From contig OZ026607.1 in NCBI GenBank assembly GCA_964020085.1, forward strand, positions 1 to 64,000: a DNA stretch of 64,000 nucleotides, written 5' to 3'. The notes beneath the pieces were generated by a model. It was not told the origin of the DNA. It searched no databases and worked only from the letters and a program-made list of their open reading frames with translations. Every line of letters starts with the position of its first letter. Positions within the stretch are counted from its first letter, which is position 1. A program made the translations under genes and the position numbers. Of the stretch, positions 19,301 through 30,990 are shown one piece after another. The DNA comes from Micromussa lordhowensis. Its lineage: Eukaryota; Cnidaria; Anthozoa; Scleractinia; Lobophylliidae.

Positions 19301-20918
19301 GCCTTTTTGACTTAGAGTAGGAACGCCTGCGTCAATTTAAAAACGGTTTGCACCAATATGTTGCCAGACTCGAGTTATGTGTTGGCGCCAAGTTTCGCGG
19401 TCTGTTACCATGGTTACGGGTGTTTTTACTGTAGAAACGCAAATGGGCTCTAAACTAAACAAAAGGAACGCCTGCGTTAATTTAAAAACGGTTTGCACCA
19501 ATATGTTGCCAGACCCGAGTTATGAGTTGGCGCCAAGTTTCGCGGTCTGTTACCATGGTTACGGGTGTTTTTACTGTAGAAATGCAAATGGGCGTCGGCC
19601 GGTGCTCTAAACTAAACAAAAGGAACGCCTGCGTCAATTTAAAAACGGTTTGCACCAATATGTTGCCAGAGACGAGTTATGTGTTGGCGCCAAGTTTCGC
19701 GGTCTGTTACCATGGTTACGGGTGTTTTTACTGTAGAAATGCAAATGGGCTCTAAACTAAACAAAAGGAACGCCTGCGTCAATTTAAAAACGGTTTGCAC
19801 CAATATGTTGCCAGACACGAGTTATGTGTTGGCGCCAAGTTTCGCGGTCTGTTACCATGGTTACGGGTGTTTTTACTGTAGAAATGCAAATGGGCGTCGG
19901 CCGGTGCACTAAACTAAACAAAAGGAACGCCTGCGTTAATTTAAAAACGGTTTGCACCAATATGTTGCCAGACACGAGTTATGTGTTGGCGCCAAGTTTC
20001 GCGGTCTGTTACCATGGTTACGGGTGTTTTTACTGTAGAAATGCAAATGGGCGTCGGCCGGTGCACTAAACTAAACAAAAGGAACGCCTGCGTTAATTTA
20101 AAAACGGTTTGCACCAATATGTTGCCAGACACGAGTTATGTGTTGGCGCCAAGTTTCGCGGTCTGTTACCATGGTTACGGGTGTTTTTACCGTAGAAATG
20201 CAATTGGGCGTCGGCCGGTGCTCTAGACTAAACAGTAGGAACGCCTGGGTCGATTTGAAAACGGTTTGCACCAATATGTAGCCGGACTCGAGTTATGTGT
20301 TGGCGCCAAGTTTCGCGGTCTGTTACCATGGTTGCGAGTGTTTTTACTGTAGAAATGCAAATGGGCGTCGGCCGGTGCTCTAGACTAAACAGTAGGAACG
20401 CCTGGGTCGATTTGAAAACGGTTTGCACCAATATGTTGCCAGACTCGAGTTATGTGTTGGCGCCAAGTTTCGCGGTCGGTTACCATGGTTACGGGTGTTT
20501 TTACCGTAGAAATGCAATTGGGCGTCGGCCGGTGCTCTAGACTAAACAGTAGGAACGCCTGGGTCGATTTGAAAACGGTTTGCACCAATATGTTGCCAGT
20601 ATCGAGTTATGTGTTGGTGCCAAGTTTCGCGGTCTGTTACCATGGTTACGGGTGTTTTTACTGTAGAAATGCAATTGGGCGTCGGCCGGTGCTCTAGACT
20701 AAACAGTAGGAATGCCTGGGTCGATTTGAAAACGGTTTGCACCAATATGTTGCCAGACTTGAGTTATGTGTTGGCGCCAAGTTTCGCGGTCTGTTACCAT
20801 GGTTACGGGTGTCTTTACCGTAGAAATGCAATTGGGCGTCGGCCGGTGCTCTAGACTAAACAGTAGGAACGCCTGCGTCAATTTGAAAACGGTTTGCACC
20901 AATATGTTGCCAGGCTGG
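16351..20918. repeat. 157/161-bp satellite of element A', about 29 units
   Basis: Same array as in element A. The 818-bp higher-order period appears at 16,923, 17,741, 18,559 and 19,377. It is 314 bp (2 x 157) shorter than its partner, the loss lying in the right third. Units with ATGCAATT begin further right than in copy A, showing local unequal exchange since duplication. Confidence 0.9.
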
Positions 20919-21408
20919 AGTTCTGCGCAGGTGCCAAGTCTGTGGCAGAGAAGCGATCGTTAGGGGCCATTCAGTGACCAAAACAAGCTCATGTACAGTG
21001 AAGTGAAGTTTAATCACAATTGCTTCTTTCAACCTGGAGTGTGTCGGACGACGTGTCCTCATTAACAATAGGGCTAATAAAACAGCTTGTACTTTGCTGT
21101 CTGTCTGTCTGTCTTAGGGACAAACCAAATATCGTAAACAGTATTGTAAACAGTAACAAATGTTAAACTAAGTACCAATTATTATCCTTTTAGCTATCAT
21201 TCTGTATCTTTATTCCTTTCGTTTGTTTTGTTTTTTTGTCTTTTTTCTTGCAGAAAGTCTACTTTCCGTCCGGCTAAGCGATGTCCATTATTAAATCAGG
21301 ACGGATAACAGACGTCGCAGAGCAATCAATGAACGACGCCGAACCTTTGGGAAAGTCGATTGAGGTTTGGATTACGGAGTTAATGTACCCGAAGCTAAAC
21401 AACTTCTG
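20919..21408. other. Spacer with CTGT microsatellite, second copy
   Basis: Counterpart of 7,847-8,340. It contains the acceptor-like tract ending at 21,253 and the short + frame 21,281-21,529, whose unique part is the same as in the first copy. Nothing else is recognised. Confidence 0.45.
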
Positions 21409-22384
21409 CTTTCTTAAGACTACACTAGTTAACCCGGTTACGACTGGAGGCGAGTTTCGCTCGCTCGATTCTTTGTATTTGTTTTTTTTTTTGTTTTGCT
21501 TTTTTCGTCAATTCTTAAGACTATACTAGTTAACCCGGTTACGACTGGAGGCGAGTTTCGCTCGCTCAAATGTATGCCGGCACGTAAACGAAACTACTCA
21601 AAAACAAAACAAAACAAAAAGATATACAGTTTTTTGGCGTTCTGGCTTGGAGGCGAGTTTCGCTCGCTCAATTCTTTGTTTTTGTTTTTTTTATTTTTAT
21701 TTTTTTTTTGGCAATTCTTAAGACTACACTAGTTAACCCGGTTACGACTGGAGGCGAGTTTCGCTCGCTCGCTCGCTCGATTCTTTGTATTTGTTTTTTG
21801 TTTTGTTTTGCTTTTTTCGTCACTTCTTAAGACTATACTAGTTAACCCGGTTGCGACTAGAGGCGAGTTTCGCTCGCTCGATTCTTTGTATTTGTTTTTG
21901 TTTTTGTTTTTTTTTGTTTTGTTTTCTTTTGTCAATTCTTAAGACTAGAGTAGTTAACCCGGTTACGACTGGAGGCGAGTTTCGCTCGCTCAAATGTATG
22001 CCGGCACGTAAACGAAACTACTCAAAAACAAAACAAAACAAAAAGATATACAGTTTTTTGGCGTTCTGGCTTGGAGGCGAGTTTCGCTCGCTCAATTCTT
22101 TGTTTTTGTTTTTTTTATTTTTTATTTTTTTTTTGTCAATTCTTAAGACTATACTAGTTGACCCGGTTACGACTGGAGGCGAGTTTCGCTCGCTCGATTC
22201 TTTGTATCTGTTTTTTGTTTTGCTTTGCTTTTTTCGTCAATTCTTAAGACTATACTAGTTAACCCGGTTGCGACTAGAGGCGAGTTTCGCTCGCTCGATT
22301 CTTTGTATTTGTTTTTTGTTTTGTTTTGTTTTTGTTGTTTTTTTGTCAATTCTTAAGACTAGACTAGTTAACCCGGTTACGACT
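21409..22384. repeat. Hairpin minisatellite, second copy
   Basis: Same units as at 8,341-9,321, 5 bp shorter through loss of one TTTGC word. One unit reads AGAGTAG where the partner has AGACTAG. It ends directly at the recombinase stop codon. Confidence 0.8.
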
Positions 22385-24503
22385 TCCTATAGACTTGCTG
22401 GTGAATCTCGCTTTTGGACGTTCTCAGCTCGTAAACGCCGTTGGAGTGCGAGTAGACGATGTCGATCGGATAAATCAAGGCGTCTACCGCCTCCTTGTAG
22501 CTTTTGCCTGCTTTCAGCCTGTACTGTCCCGGTTCTAACTCCGAAAACTCTGCCAGGTAGGCAGTTTTTTTGTCCTCGGAAAGCCGCAAGACCTTAGCCA
22601 CCAGGACTTCGGGATGGCTTTTGGTCGAATTGGACGCCACGAGCGCTACGAATTCTCCCGGTGCGGGCAGAAACTCGATGTTCAGGTCTTCGTCCTCGTC
22701 GCTGACGACTTCGACCGGGCCTTCGCCTAAGCCTCGAGAGGCCACGGAGCCTAAGAAATCCAAGGCCTTGCTCTTTTTTTGAGCCAAAGGCCTCTCGTCG
22801 TAATAGCGTTTCTGCGTCCTCACCGAGTGCTTCATTAAGGTGGCGAACGACTCTCTCAAGGAATAGTCGCCGCTCTGAGGCAGAGTCAGAAAGTAGTTGA
22901 CCACGGCCTTTCTGATGTCGGTGGTGGTCAACCTGCGATCGAAATATCTCTCGAACAAGGCGCCGACGTAATTGCCGTAAGAGGCCTGCGAAAAGGCGTC
23001 GCCTCTCTGATTGACAAAGAAGTAATCGTGCTCTTTGCCACACAGCAAGAGAGGCCTGAATTTGCTGCGATAAAGTTTCAAGTAGTAGGTCAGAAAGCTA
23101 AGCGCCGTCAGATCGGTCCGATTGGGTCCGTAAGTCGACCGAGTCTTGTAGTCGTCTTCGAACAAGACCACGCCGCCGTCCTCGTTGAAACATATGAAAT
23201 TTTGATTCTTGGACTGATCCGCGTCCTGATCCCGGTAGATCCGCAGCGTCACGTACTCTTTCGCGCGGCCGGGGTTCGCGGCACAATACAACAATAGCAA
23301 GCACAGATTCATGCAGCTCCTGGCCTGAGCAGTTCCGCTCTGCTCCTGCACTTCCCATTTCAGTTCGCGACAGAGTTCGAGCAATTCCGAGTAGACGACC
23401 TTATCCGACTCGGGTTTTCGGGCCAGGGAGTCCACGCGCTCCCTTCTGGCCAAACGCTCCAGTTGCCTTTGAATGGCTCTGACCTTCTCCAGCGCCTCGC
23501 TCGACGCCTCTTGACATTCCGAGTCCAGCCGCACCTTGCGGACGTTGATCAGGGCCGAAATGTATCGGCTGCAGGTGACCGGTTTCGTGCCTCGCCTCGC
23601 CATCATGAACTGCACGAACTCTTGGACTAGCTGGGCGTTGGCGCAGTGAACTAAGGCCGGCTCGAGCTTTTTGACGTGTTTCAAATACCACAAAAAGATG
23701 GAGGTTCGCTCCAACATTTTGTCGATGGTGTTATTCTGCAGGGCGGCTCCCTCGCGATTGCAATTTAGTTCGTCGGAGTAAAATTTTCTTATTTCGGAGA
23801 ACTCGGAACGCAGGCCAGGCGACATTTCGGCTTCGGACAAAGTGACGCCGGCCTTTTTACTTTTGACCTCCTCCTCGCGAGCGTCTGTCGAGGTAGCGTG
23901 CTCTAGCCTAGAGGTTTCGCCGGACCGGCCGGCCTGGTCAGATTCTTCCGGAACGCTGGAGAAAGCCCCGGCGGCAAGGTGTCGGCCGTCCGCCTCTACA
24001 GGCTCGGGCTCTATCTCGGAAACGGATCCTAGTCTGGGCCCGTCGTGGTCAGAGGTTTCGCTTTCCTGCTTTTGCTGGGTGTCTCGGACCGCGCCGCTCT
24101 GCTGAACGTGCCAAGCCGGGCTTGACGACGACGACGACGTGCCCGGCAAGGCGAGTTGGGCTGCTGCTGGCTGATTGCCGGCAAACGGAAACTGAACTGG
24201 GCTAAACTGGCTAGGCCTTTTGCTCTCTACCTGACCGAAATCTAACAGCAGCAATCTGTGAAGGCGTACCAGATTTTGTTCGCTGAGCAATTTGAAGGGT
24301 GCAAATACAGAGGGAAGCGTTCTCCCTAGGAGCGAAAGTTCTGATTCTGTGCACGCAAGCACGTCCGTGCCTAGAAAACTCATGGCGTAACCGAGACGTG
24401 CGTCGTCTACGCTAGAAAACAACTTTACCCTGGCTTCTAAGAAACAGTAGAATATTTCCTCTCCCCGCCTGACCGGTACTAAGTTGCCAAATAGACAAGC
24501 CAT
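22377..24503 (-). CDS. Tyrosine recombinase, 708 aa (element A')
   Basis: Second intact copy of the gene at 9,314-11,440, with the same start, stop and catalytic candidates (Arg413, Lys453, Arg531, His559, Tyr567/568). I found three nucleotide differences from the first copy, near 22,556, 23,248 and 23,295. All three are third-position and silent (Tyr, Thr and Leu codons), so the proteins appear identical. Retention of two full-length frames in a region where almost everything else is broken suggests either very recent duplication or selection for activity. Context is as for the first copy: hairpin repeats at the 3' flank and telomere repeats about 500 bp upstream of the start. Confidence 0.85.
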   Translation of the reverse strand: MACLFGNLVPVRRGEEIFYCFLEARVKLFSSVDDARLGYAMSFLGTDVLACTESELSLLGRTLPSVFAPFKLLSEQNLVRLHRLLLLDFGQVESKRPSQFSPVQFPFAGNQPAAAQLALPGTSSSSSSPAWHVQQSGAVRDTQQKQESETSDHDGPRLGSVSEIEPEPVEADGRHLAAGAFSSVPEESDQAGRSGETSRLEHATSTDAREEEVKSKKAGVTLSEAEMSPGLRSEFSEIRKFYSDELNCNREGAALQNNTIDKMLERTSIFLWYLKHVKKLEPALVHCANAQLVQEFVQFMMARRGTKPVTCSRYISALINVRKVRLDSECQEASSEALEKVRAIQRQLERLARRERVDSLARKPESDKVVYSELLELCRELKWEVQEQSGTAQARSCMNLCLLLLYCAANPGRAKEYVTLRIYRDQDADQSKNQNFICFNEDGGVVLFEDDYKTRSTYGPNRTDLTALSFLTYYLKLYRSKFRPLLLCGKEHDYFFVNQRGDAFSQASYGNYVGALFERYFDRRLTTTDIRKAVVNYFLTLPQSGDYSLRESFATLMKHSVRTQKRYYDERPLAQKKSKALDFLGSVASRGLGEGPVEVVSDEDEDLNIEFLPAPGEFVALVASNSTKSHPEVLVAKVLRLSEDKKTAYLAEFSELEPGQYRLKAGKSYKEAVDALIYPIDIVYSHSNGVYELRTSKSEIHQQVYRKS

Positions 24504-24999
24504 TTTAACAAACTAACTATGACCCCTCCTAAGTTACAAGCTTACTGTTATAATAAGCGCCTTATTATTGTAATATTATGGTATTATCGTGGTGGTAATT
24601 GCGTGTGTCTCTCTCTCTCCTTGACGTTATCCTATGTCGTTCAAATGGTCTTTCAGATGATAAGTTCAATGTTGCTTAATGATGGTTCTCTTGATCCACC
24701 AGATTTGGCAAAGTCTGCAGTGGTTGGTAATCAATCAGAGGACGTTGACCTTACCACGCCAGTGAGTTAAGACCTCTGCAGCAACTGACTCTAATCGTGT
24801 CAGGTTAGCCCGGTCCTGTTCAACTGTTCAACTGTTCAACTGTTCAACCGTTCAACTGTTCAACTGTTCAAAGCAAAACAGACAAAAACAGGTCAGCAAG
24901 AGCCTCGATGTAACGACAAAGACAGACACACTGGTGCCCTCTTCTTGACTAGAACGGCAAGGACCAAGGAATTATTGAAACTCGGAGAAAGGGTCCTGA
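24504..24999. other. Recombinase upstream region and right end of element A'
   Basis: Counterpart of 11,441-11,939, with the same TGTTCAAC minisatellite (about 24,816-24,871) and a 3-bp difference just after it. The right terminus GGTCCTGA meets the telomere tract at the same base as in the first copy, which defines the element end. Confidence 0.55.
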
Positions 25000-25077
25000 C
25001 CCTAACCCTAACCCTAACCCTAACCCTAACCCTAACCCTAACCCTAACCCTAACCCTAACCCTAACCCTAACCCTAA
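25000..25077. repeat. Interstitial telomere tract, (CCCTAA)13
   Basis: Thirteen perfect CCCTAA units, 78 bp, with no mismatch. The C-rich strand reads 5' to 3' on +, which places the distal end of the chromosome to the left. It is interstitial: element A' lies on its left and the 15-bp satellite on its right. Perfect repeats imply that it was buried recently or is renewed by recombination. Confidence 0.97.
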
Positions 25078-26677
25078 GGGTAAGCTTCTGTAGGGTAAGC
25101 TTCTGTAGGGTAAGCTTCTGTAGGGTAAGCTTCTGTAGGGTAAGCTTCTGTAGGGTAAGCTTCTGTAGGGTAAGCTTCTGTAGGGTAAGCTTCTGTAGGG
25201 TAAGCTTCTGTAGGGTAAGCTTCTGTAGGGTAAGCTTCTGTAGGGTAAGCTTCTGTAGGGTAAGCTTCTGTAGGGTAAGCTTCTGTAGGGTAAGCTTCTG
25301 TAGGGTAAGCTTCTGTAGGGTAAGCTTCTGTAGGGTAAGCTTCTGTAGGGTAAGCTTCTGTAGGGTAAGCTTCTGTAGGGTAAGCTTCTGTAGGGTAAGC
25401 TTCTGTAGCGTAAGCTTCTGTAGGGTAAGCTTCTGTAGGGTAAGCTTCTGTAGGGTAAGCTTCTGTAGGGTAAGCTTCTGTAGGGTAAGCTTCTGTAGGG
25501 TAAGCTTCTGTAGGGTAAGCTTCTGTAGGGTAAGCTTCTGTAGGGTAAGCTTCTGTAGGGTAAGCTTCTGTAGGGTAAGCTTCTGTAGGGTAAGCTTCTG
25601 TAGGGTAAGCTTCTGTAGGGTAAGCTTCTGTAGGGTAAGCTTCTGTAGGGTAAGCTTCTGTAGGGTAAGCTTCTGTAGGGTAAGCTTCTGTAGGGTAAGC
25701 TTCTGTAGGGTAAGCTTCTGTAGGGTAAGCTTCTGTAGGGTAAGCTTCTGTAGGGTAAGCTTCTGTAGGGTAAGCTTCTGTAGGGTAAGCTTCTGTAGGG
25801 TAAGCTTCTGTAGGGTAAGCTTCTGTAGGGTAAGCTTCTGTAGGGTAAGCTTCTGTAGGGTAAGCTTCTGTAGGGTAAGCTTCTGTAGGGTAAGCTTCTG
25901 TAGGGTAAGCTTCTGTAGGGTAAGCTTCTGTAGGGTAAGCTTCTGTAGGGTAAGCTTCTGTAGGGTAAGCTTCTGTAGGGTAAGCTTCTGTAGGGTAAGC
26001 TTCTGTAGGGTAAGCTTCTGTAGGGTAAGCTTCTGTAGGGTAAGCTTCTGTAGGGTAAGCTTCTGTAGGGTAAGCTTCTGTAGGGTAAGCTTCTGTAGGG
26101 TAAGCTTCTGTAGGGTAAGCTTCTGTAGGGTAAGCTTCTGTAGGGTAAGCTTCTGTAGGGTAAGCTTCTGTAGGGTAAGCTTCTGTAGGGTAAGCTTCTG
26201 TAGGGTAAGCTTCTGTAGGGTAAGCTTCTGTAGGGTAAGCTTCTGTAGGGTAAGCTTCTGTAGGGTAAGCTTCTGTAGGGTAAGCTTCTGTAGGGTAAGC
26301 TTCTGTAGGGTAAGCTTCTGTAGGGTAAGCTTCTGTAGGGTAAGCTTCTGTAGGGTAAGCTTCTGTAGGGTAAGCTTCTGTAGGGTAAGCTTCTGTAGGG
26401 TAAGCTTCTGTAGGGTAAGCTTCTGTAGGGTAAGCTTCTGTAGGGTAAGCTTCTGTAGGGTAAGCTTCTGTAGGGTAAGCTTCTGTAGGGTAAGCTTCTG
26501 TAGGGTAAGCTTCTGTAGGGTAAGCTTCTGTAGGGTAAGCTTCTGTAGGGTAAGCTTCTGTAGGGTAAGCTTCTGTAGGGTAAGCTTCTGTAGGGTAAGC
26601 TTCTGTAGGGTAAGCTTCTGTAGGGTAAGCTTCTGTAGGGTAAGCTTCTGTAGGGTAAGCTTCTGTAGGGTAAGCTT
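25078..26677. repeat. 15-bp satellite GGGTAAGCTTCTGTA, about 107 units
   Basis: 1,600 bp of a 15-bp unit with one base change seen (GGG to GCG near 25,409). Each unit contains TAGGGTAA, a telomere-like word in the opposite orientation to the adjacent CCCTAA tract, and a HindIII site. Because 15 is a multiple of three, frames of 538-614 codons are open on both strands, reading simple pentapeptide repeats; these are artefacts. Confidence 0.97.
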
Positions 26678-26934
26678 GGCACATCAGCACTGATATCTTT
26701 TCCTTGTTTCACCGCCACCCCACCCTCCTCCACTCGAAGTTTCTCCCTGATATATCGTTCTATTTGTGACTCATTATACTTGTGGTACAACATACGGTCA
26801 CCACCTGGAAATCTTTCTGCTTTTTGGCGTGTTTATTGCCTGCAAAATGTTCTTCTGGGAAAGATAAAAAAGGTCAACTGCATTAAAATTAAATTTTAAT
26901 TAGAATTAATTTTAATAAATAAAGAAGCTTTTTC
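26678..26934. other. Unique AT-rich spacer, nothing recognised
   Basis: Short spacer between the 15-bp satellite and the first, diverged unit of the 1.54-kb array. No gene, RNA or repeat signature is seen. Confidence 0.5.
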
Positions 26935-27911
26935 ATTAGTTCGAGCGCTTTCTGTTGAAGCGGCGAAATTCTCTTACATTCTAATGATGGGCGTCTATTA
27001 CAGGGAATAGCGTCTGTGTTTATAATTCAAAATTACAAAACAAAATGGTGCTAGACTTTGATGAGTTGCTTGTACGAAATGTTAAAGAAATAGCAATTTT
27101 AGGTCGTTATTTCTTAGTCAAAATTTAATAGCAAACAGTCTGAACTAAATACATTTGAATTGAATTATGTAAACACAATTCGCATCTCGAATTTCTCTTT
27201 AAGCATTGTTATTATTCGACACGGAAAGCATTGCACATTCATCACCATTATTCACGCGTATTTCGCTTAGAAATCTGTAGAGTTGCAGTCGCTAAAAATA
27301 ATTACTTTCTTAGATTAGCATGGTGATTTCCAATGATAAAAGAATCGTATTGCAATTCGAGCGTGGCAACTACAGTGAAATACCCCATGATGTTTTGGGT
27401 GTTTAACCTGTTCTAGCCTCTAGATCGTGACATACTGCAAAATATACATTTATCTAACTTTCAAATGGCGTATTTAACTTGGAGATATGTGGACTTGTAG
27501 TAAAAATAACTTTTTATTTACGTCGGTTAGCACTGTGAATTTCAGCGATAAATGAACCGTGTTTCAATTCAACCGCGGTAACTAGTGAAATGCGGCATGA
27601 TGTTTTGTTGTTTAACGTAATTTGGCCTCTAAATCGTTATCGAATGCGCACTCTTCACCCACCTAGCTTTCAAATGGCGTATTTAACTTTGAAATCTCTA
27701 GAGAGATACTGCCCAAACAAAAGGTATTTATATGACAGTGGTTACCAATGTGAAGTTAATCGTGTTGTTCAACTTTGAACTTATCTTGATCATGCTGCAA
27801 TTTGACAGGCCAGAAACACGGCACGAGTTATATGAAAAAATAACTGATGAATAGAAGAAAAGACATCACACAGAACTTAGAGATCTATAGTCTTTGAAAA
27901 GGAAAAAAGAA

Positions 27912-28026
27912 ATTATTACTACACGGGGTATTCGCATTCGGTCACCCAGCCAAGTAAGAACCCCGCCGAACAGGGCTTAACTTCGTTGATCAGACGATAC
28001 GCGATGCGGTCCTTGGGGTATATGGA
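27912..28026 (-). pseudogene. 5S rRNA-like sequence, copy 1
   Basis: On the - strand, GTCTGATCAACGAAGTTAAG matches the 5S box A neighbourhood and TACTTGGCTGGGTGACC matches box C with about one change; GCGAATACC matches the 3' part. The 3' end meets a TTTTTT run about 10 bp downstream, a plausible RNA polymerase III terminator. The first about 30 nt do not pair with the 3' end, so helix I is lost. It is therefore a 5S-derived pseudogene or SINE3-like head rather than a normal 5S gene. Confidence 0.75.
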
Positions 28027-29449
28027 TTTCACGCTCAACGCAGTTTTCAATTTCTAATGATCTCCTAAAGGATAACAAAGAAGGATAAAACAAATCTCGA
28101 AGCCTGTGCCTGGAATTGATACCCCGTGCCTTAGTGAAAATCAGTTTTATATCTCATGTGTACATACAAAACCTTATATCAATGGAGCGATCATACTCAC
28201 CCTACCCGCATGAGGCAATGGAAGGATATCACCACATCATGATTTTGGCCTCTCAAGCGGTTTGAAATGGCCGACATCTCGGCCAACTTTAGTTGAGCCT
28301 AGGAGATACTTCGCACCACCTCCAGAAACGTATTTCTAGGGATAATATTTTTCCGCCTATTGGTTCACTGAAATATAAGTGTTTCGTATTTATTTTCGGT
28401 TTTCACGAGGTACCAAATATCCCCGCCGAATCGGTAATGAGCGTGACCCAAATACAATGTTATACTGTTGATTGTTAAAATTGTCAAACCGCTCGACAAG
28501 ATAATAGGCTGCACGTGTTTGTTGAAATTCCTTTCTTAGTTTTGAACGAGCGAAGAAAATCAAGAAAACTTTAAGCGTTCCAAGAGACCATTGAAATCAG
28601 GAAAGAAGCAGTTATGTGATTTGATCTCTAGCGCCTTCTGTTGAAAGGACGATTATTTTAAAACTATATAGAAGCGTTTATTACAAGCGAAAACTTATGA
28701 GTTATAATTCTCGCCAGTTTCCTATTTTATAAGTCGATGTATACTTCGGAATTCGCATTTACTTAGCTTTCAAATGACATCTTAAACTGAGAAATCTGTG
28801 GAGTTGAAATGGAGAAAAACTTTTTAATATAGTCGGTTAGCATTGTGATTTTCAACGATAAATGAATTGTGTTATAATTCGACCGCGGAACCTACAGTAA
28901 GATAGATGTCGTGATGTTTTCACCGTTTGACGTATCGTAGTCTATAAGTCGTTACGTACTGCGAAATCTACATTTATCTAGCTTTCAATTTGCGTATTTA
29001 ACTTACAACACTGTAGAAGTTGTGGTCAAGTCGGTAAGCACTGTGAATTTAAGTGATAAATGAACCATGTTTCAATTCGACCGTAGTAACTAGTGAAATG
29101 CGGCATGCCTTTTTTGTTGTTTAACGTATTTTGGCCTTTAAATCGTTATCGAATATGGACTCTACACCACCTAGCCTTCAAATGGCGTATTTAACTTTGA
29201 AATCTCTAGAGATATACTGGCCAAACAAAAACTATCTAGATGACATGGTTCTCAATGTGAAGTTAATCGAGTTGTTGAACTTTGAACTTATCTTGATCAT
29301 GCTGCAATTTGGCAGGCCAGAAACACGGCAAGAGTTATATGAAAAAATAACTGATGAATAGAAGGAAAGACATCACACAGAACTAAGAGATCTATAGTCT
29401 TTGATATCGATCTGGAAAGGGAAAGGGAAAAAGGAAAAGGAAAAAAGAA

Positions 29450-29564
29450 ATTATTACTACACGGGGTATTCGCATTCGGTCACCCAGCCAAGTAAGAACC
29501 CCGCCGAACAGGGCTTAACTTCGTTGATCAGACGATACGCGATGCGGTCCTTGGGGTATATGGA
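29450..29564 (-). pseudogene. 5S rRNA-like sequence, copy 2
   Basis: Same sequence as copy 1 in a type-B unit of the array, where the upstream flank on - is an A-run with a CTATG word instead of GAAAACTGCG. Box A, box C and the downstream T-run are intact. The downstream T/C-rich tract is longer here. Confidence 0.75.
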
Positions 29565-30990
29565 TTTCACGCTCAACATAGTTTTTTTTTATTTCTAGGA
29601 TCTCCTAAAGGATAACAAAGAGGGATAAAACAAATCTCGAAGCCTGTGCCTGGAATTGATACCCCCGTGCCTTAGCAAAAATCAGTTTTATATCTCAGGT
29701 GTACATACAAAACCTTATATCAATGGAGCGATCATACTCTCCCTACCCGCATGAGGCAATGGAAGGATATCACCACATCATGATTTTGGCCTCTCAAGCG
29801 GTTTGAAATGGCCGACATCTCGGCCAACTTTAGTTGAGCCTAGGAGATACTTCGCACCACCTCCAGAAACGTATTTCTAGGGATAATATTTTTCCGCCTA
29901 TTGGTTCACTGAAATATAAGTCTTTCGTATTTATTTTCGGTTTTCACGAGGTACCAAATATCCCCGCCGAATCGGTAATGAGCGTGACCCAAATACAATG
30001 TTATACTGTTGATTGTTAAAATTGTCAAACCGCTCGACAAGATAATAGGCTGCACGTGTTTGTTGAAATTCCTATCTTAGTTTTGAACGAGCGAAGAAAA
30101 TCAAGAAAACTTTAAGCGTTCCAAGAGACCATTGAAATCAGGAAAGAAGCAGTTATGTGATTTGATCTCTAGCGCCTTCTGTTGAAAGGACGATTATTTT
30201 AAAACTATATAGAAGCGTTTATTACAAGCGAAAACTTATGAGTTATAATTCTCGCCAGTTTCCTATTTTATAAGTCGATGTATACTTCGGAATTCGCATT
30301 TACTTAGCTTTCAAATGACATCTTAAACTGAGAAATCTGTGGAGTTTAAATGGAGAAAAACTTTTTAATATAGTCGGTTAGCATTGTGATTTTCAACGAT
30401 AAATGAATTGTGTTGTAATTCGACCGCGGAACCTACAGTAAGATAGATGTCGTGATGTTTTCACCGTTTGACGTATCGTAGCCTATAAGTCGTTACGTAC
30501 TGCGAAATCTACATTTATCTAGCTTTCAATTTGCGTATTTAACTTACAACACTGTAGAAGTTGTGGTCAAGTCGGTAACCACTGTGAATTTAAGTGATAA
30601 ATGAACCATGTTTCAATTCGACCGTAGTAACTAGTGAAATGCGGCATGCCTTTTTTGTTGTTTAACGTATTTTGGCCTTTAAATCGTTATCGAATATGGA
30701 CTCTACACCACCTAGCCTTCAAATGGCGTATTTAACTTTGAAATCTCTAGAGATATACTGGCCAAACAAAAACTATCTAGATGACATGGTTCTCAATGTG
30801 AAGTTAATCGAGTTGTTGAACTTTGAACTTATCTTGATCATGCTGCAATTTGGCAGGCCAGAAACACGGCAAGAGTTATATGAAAAAATAACTGATGAAT
30901 AGAAGGAAAGACATCACACAGAACTAAGAGATCTATAGTCTTTGATATCGATCTGGAAAGGGAAAGGGAAAAAGGAAAAGGAAAAAAGAA

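Larger units (their letters stand above)
14354..24999 (-). mobile_element. Element A': second copy of the recombinase element
   Basis: Same layout as element A. The offset between copies falls in steps: 13,387 at the left end, 13,072 after the 157-bp satellite (two whole units fewer), 13,068 after the CTGT microsatellite (one unit fewer) and 13,063 after the hairpin minisatellite. Between repeats the copies are almost identical. On the right it ends GGTCCTGA at 24,999 against thirteen perfect CCCTAA repeats. The high identity implies recent duplication or ongoing homogenisation. Confidence 0.65.

Noticed and set aside
24945..26793. Frames of 538-614 codons on both strands across the 15-bp satellite
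   Set aside because: A 15-bp unit without a stop is open in several frames by arithmetic; the products are pure pentapeptide repeats with no unique sequence.
27912..28026. A functional 5S rRNA gene cluster
   Set aside because: The 5' strand of helix I is absent and many core positions differ from 5S rRNA, so I call the copies 5S-derived instead.
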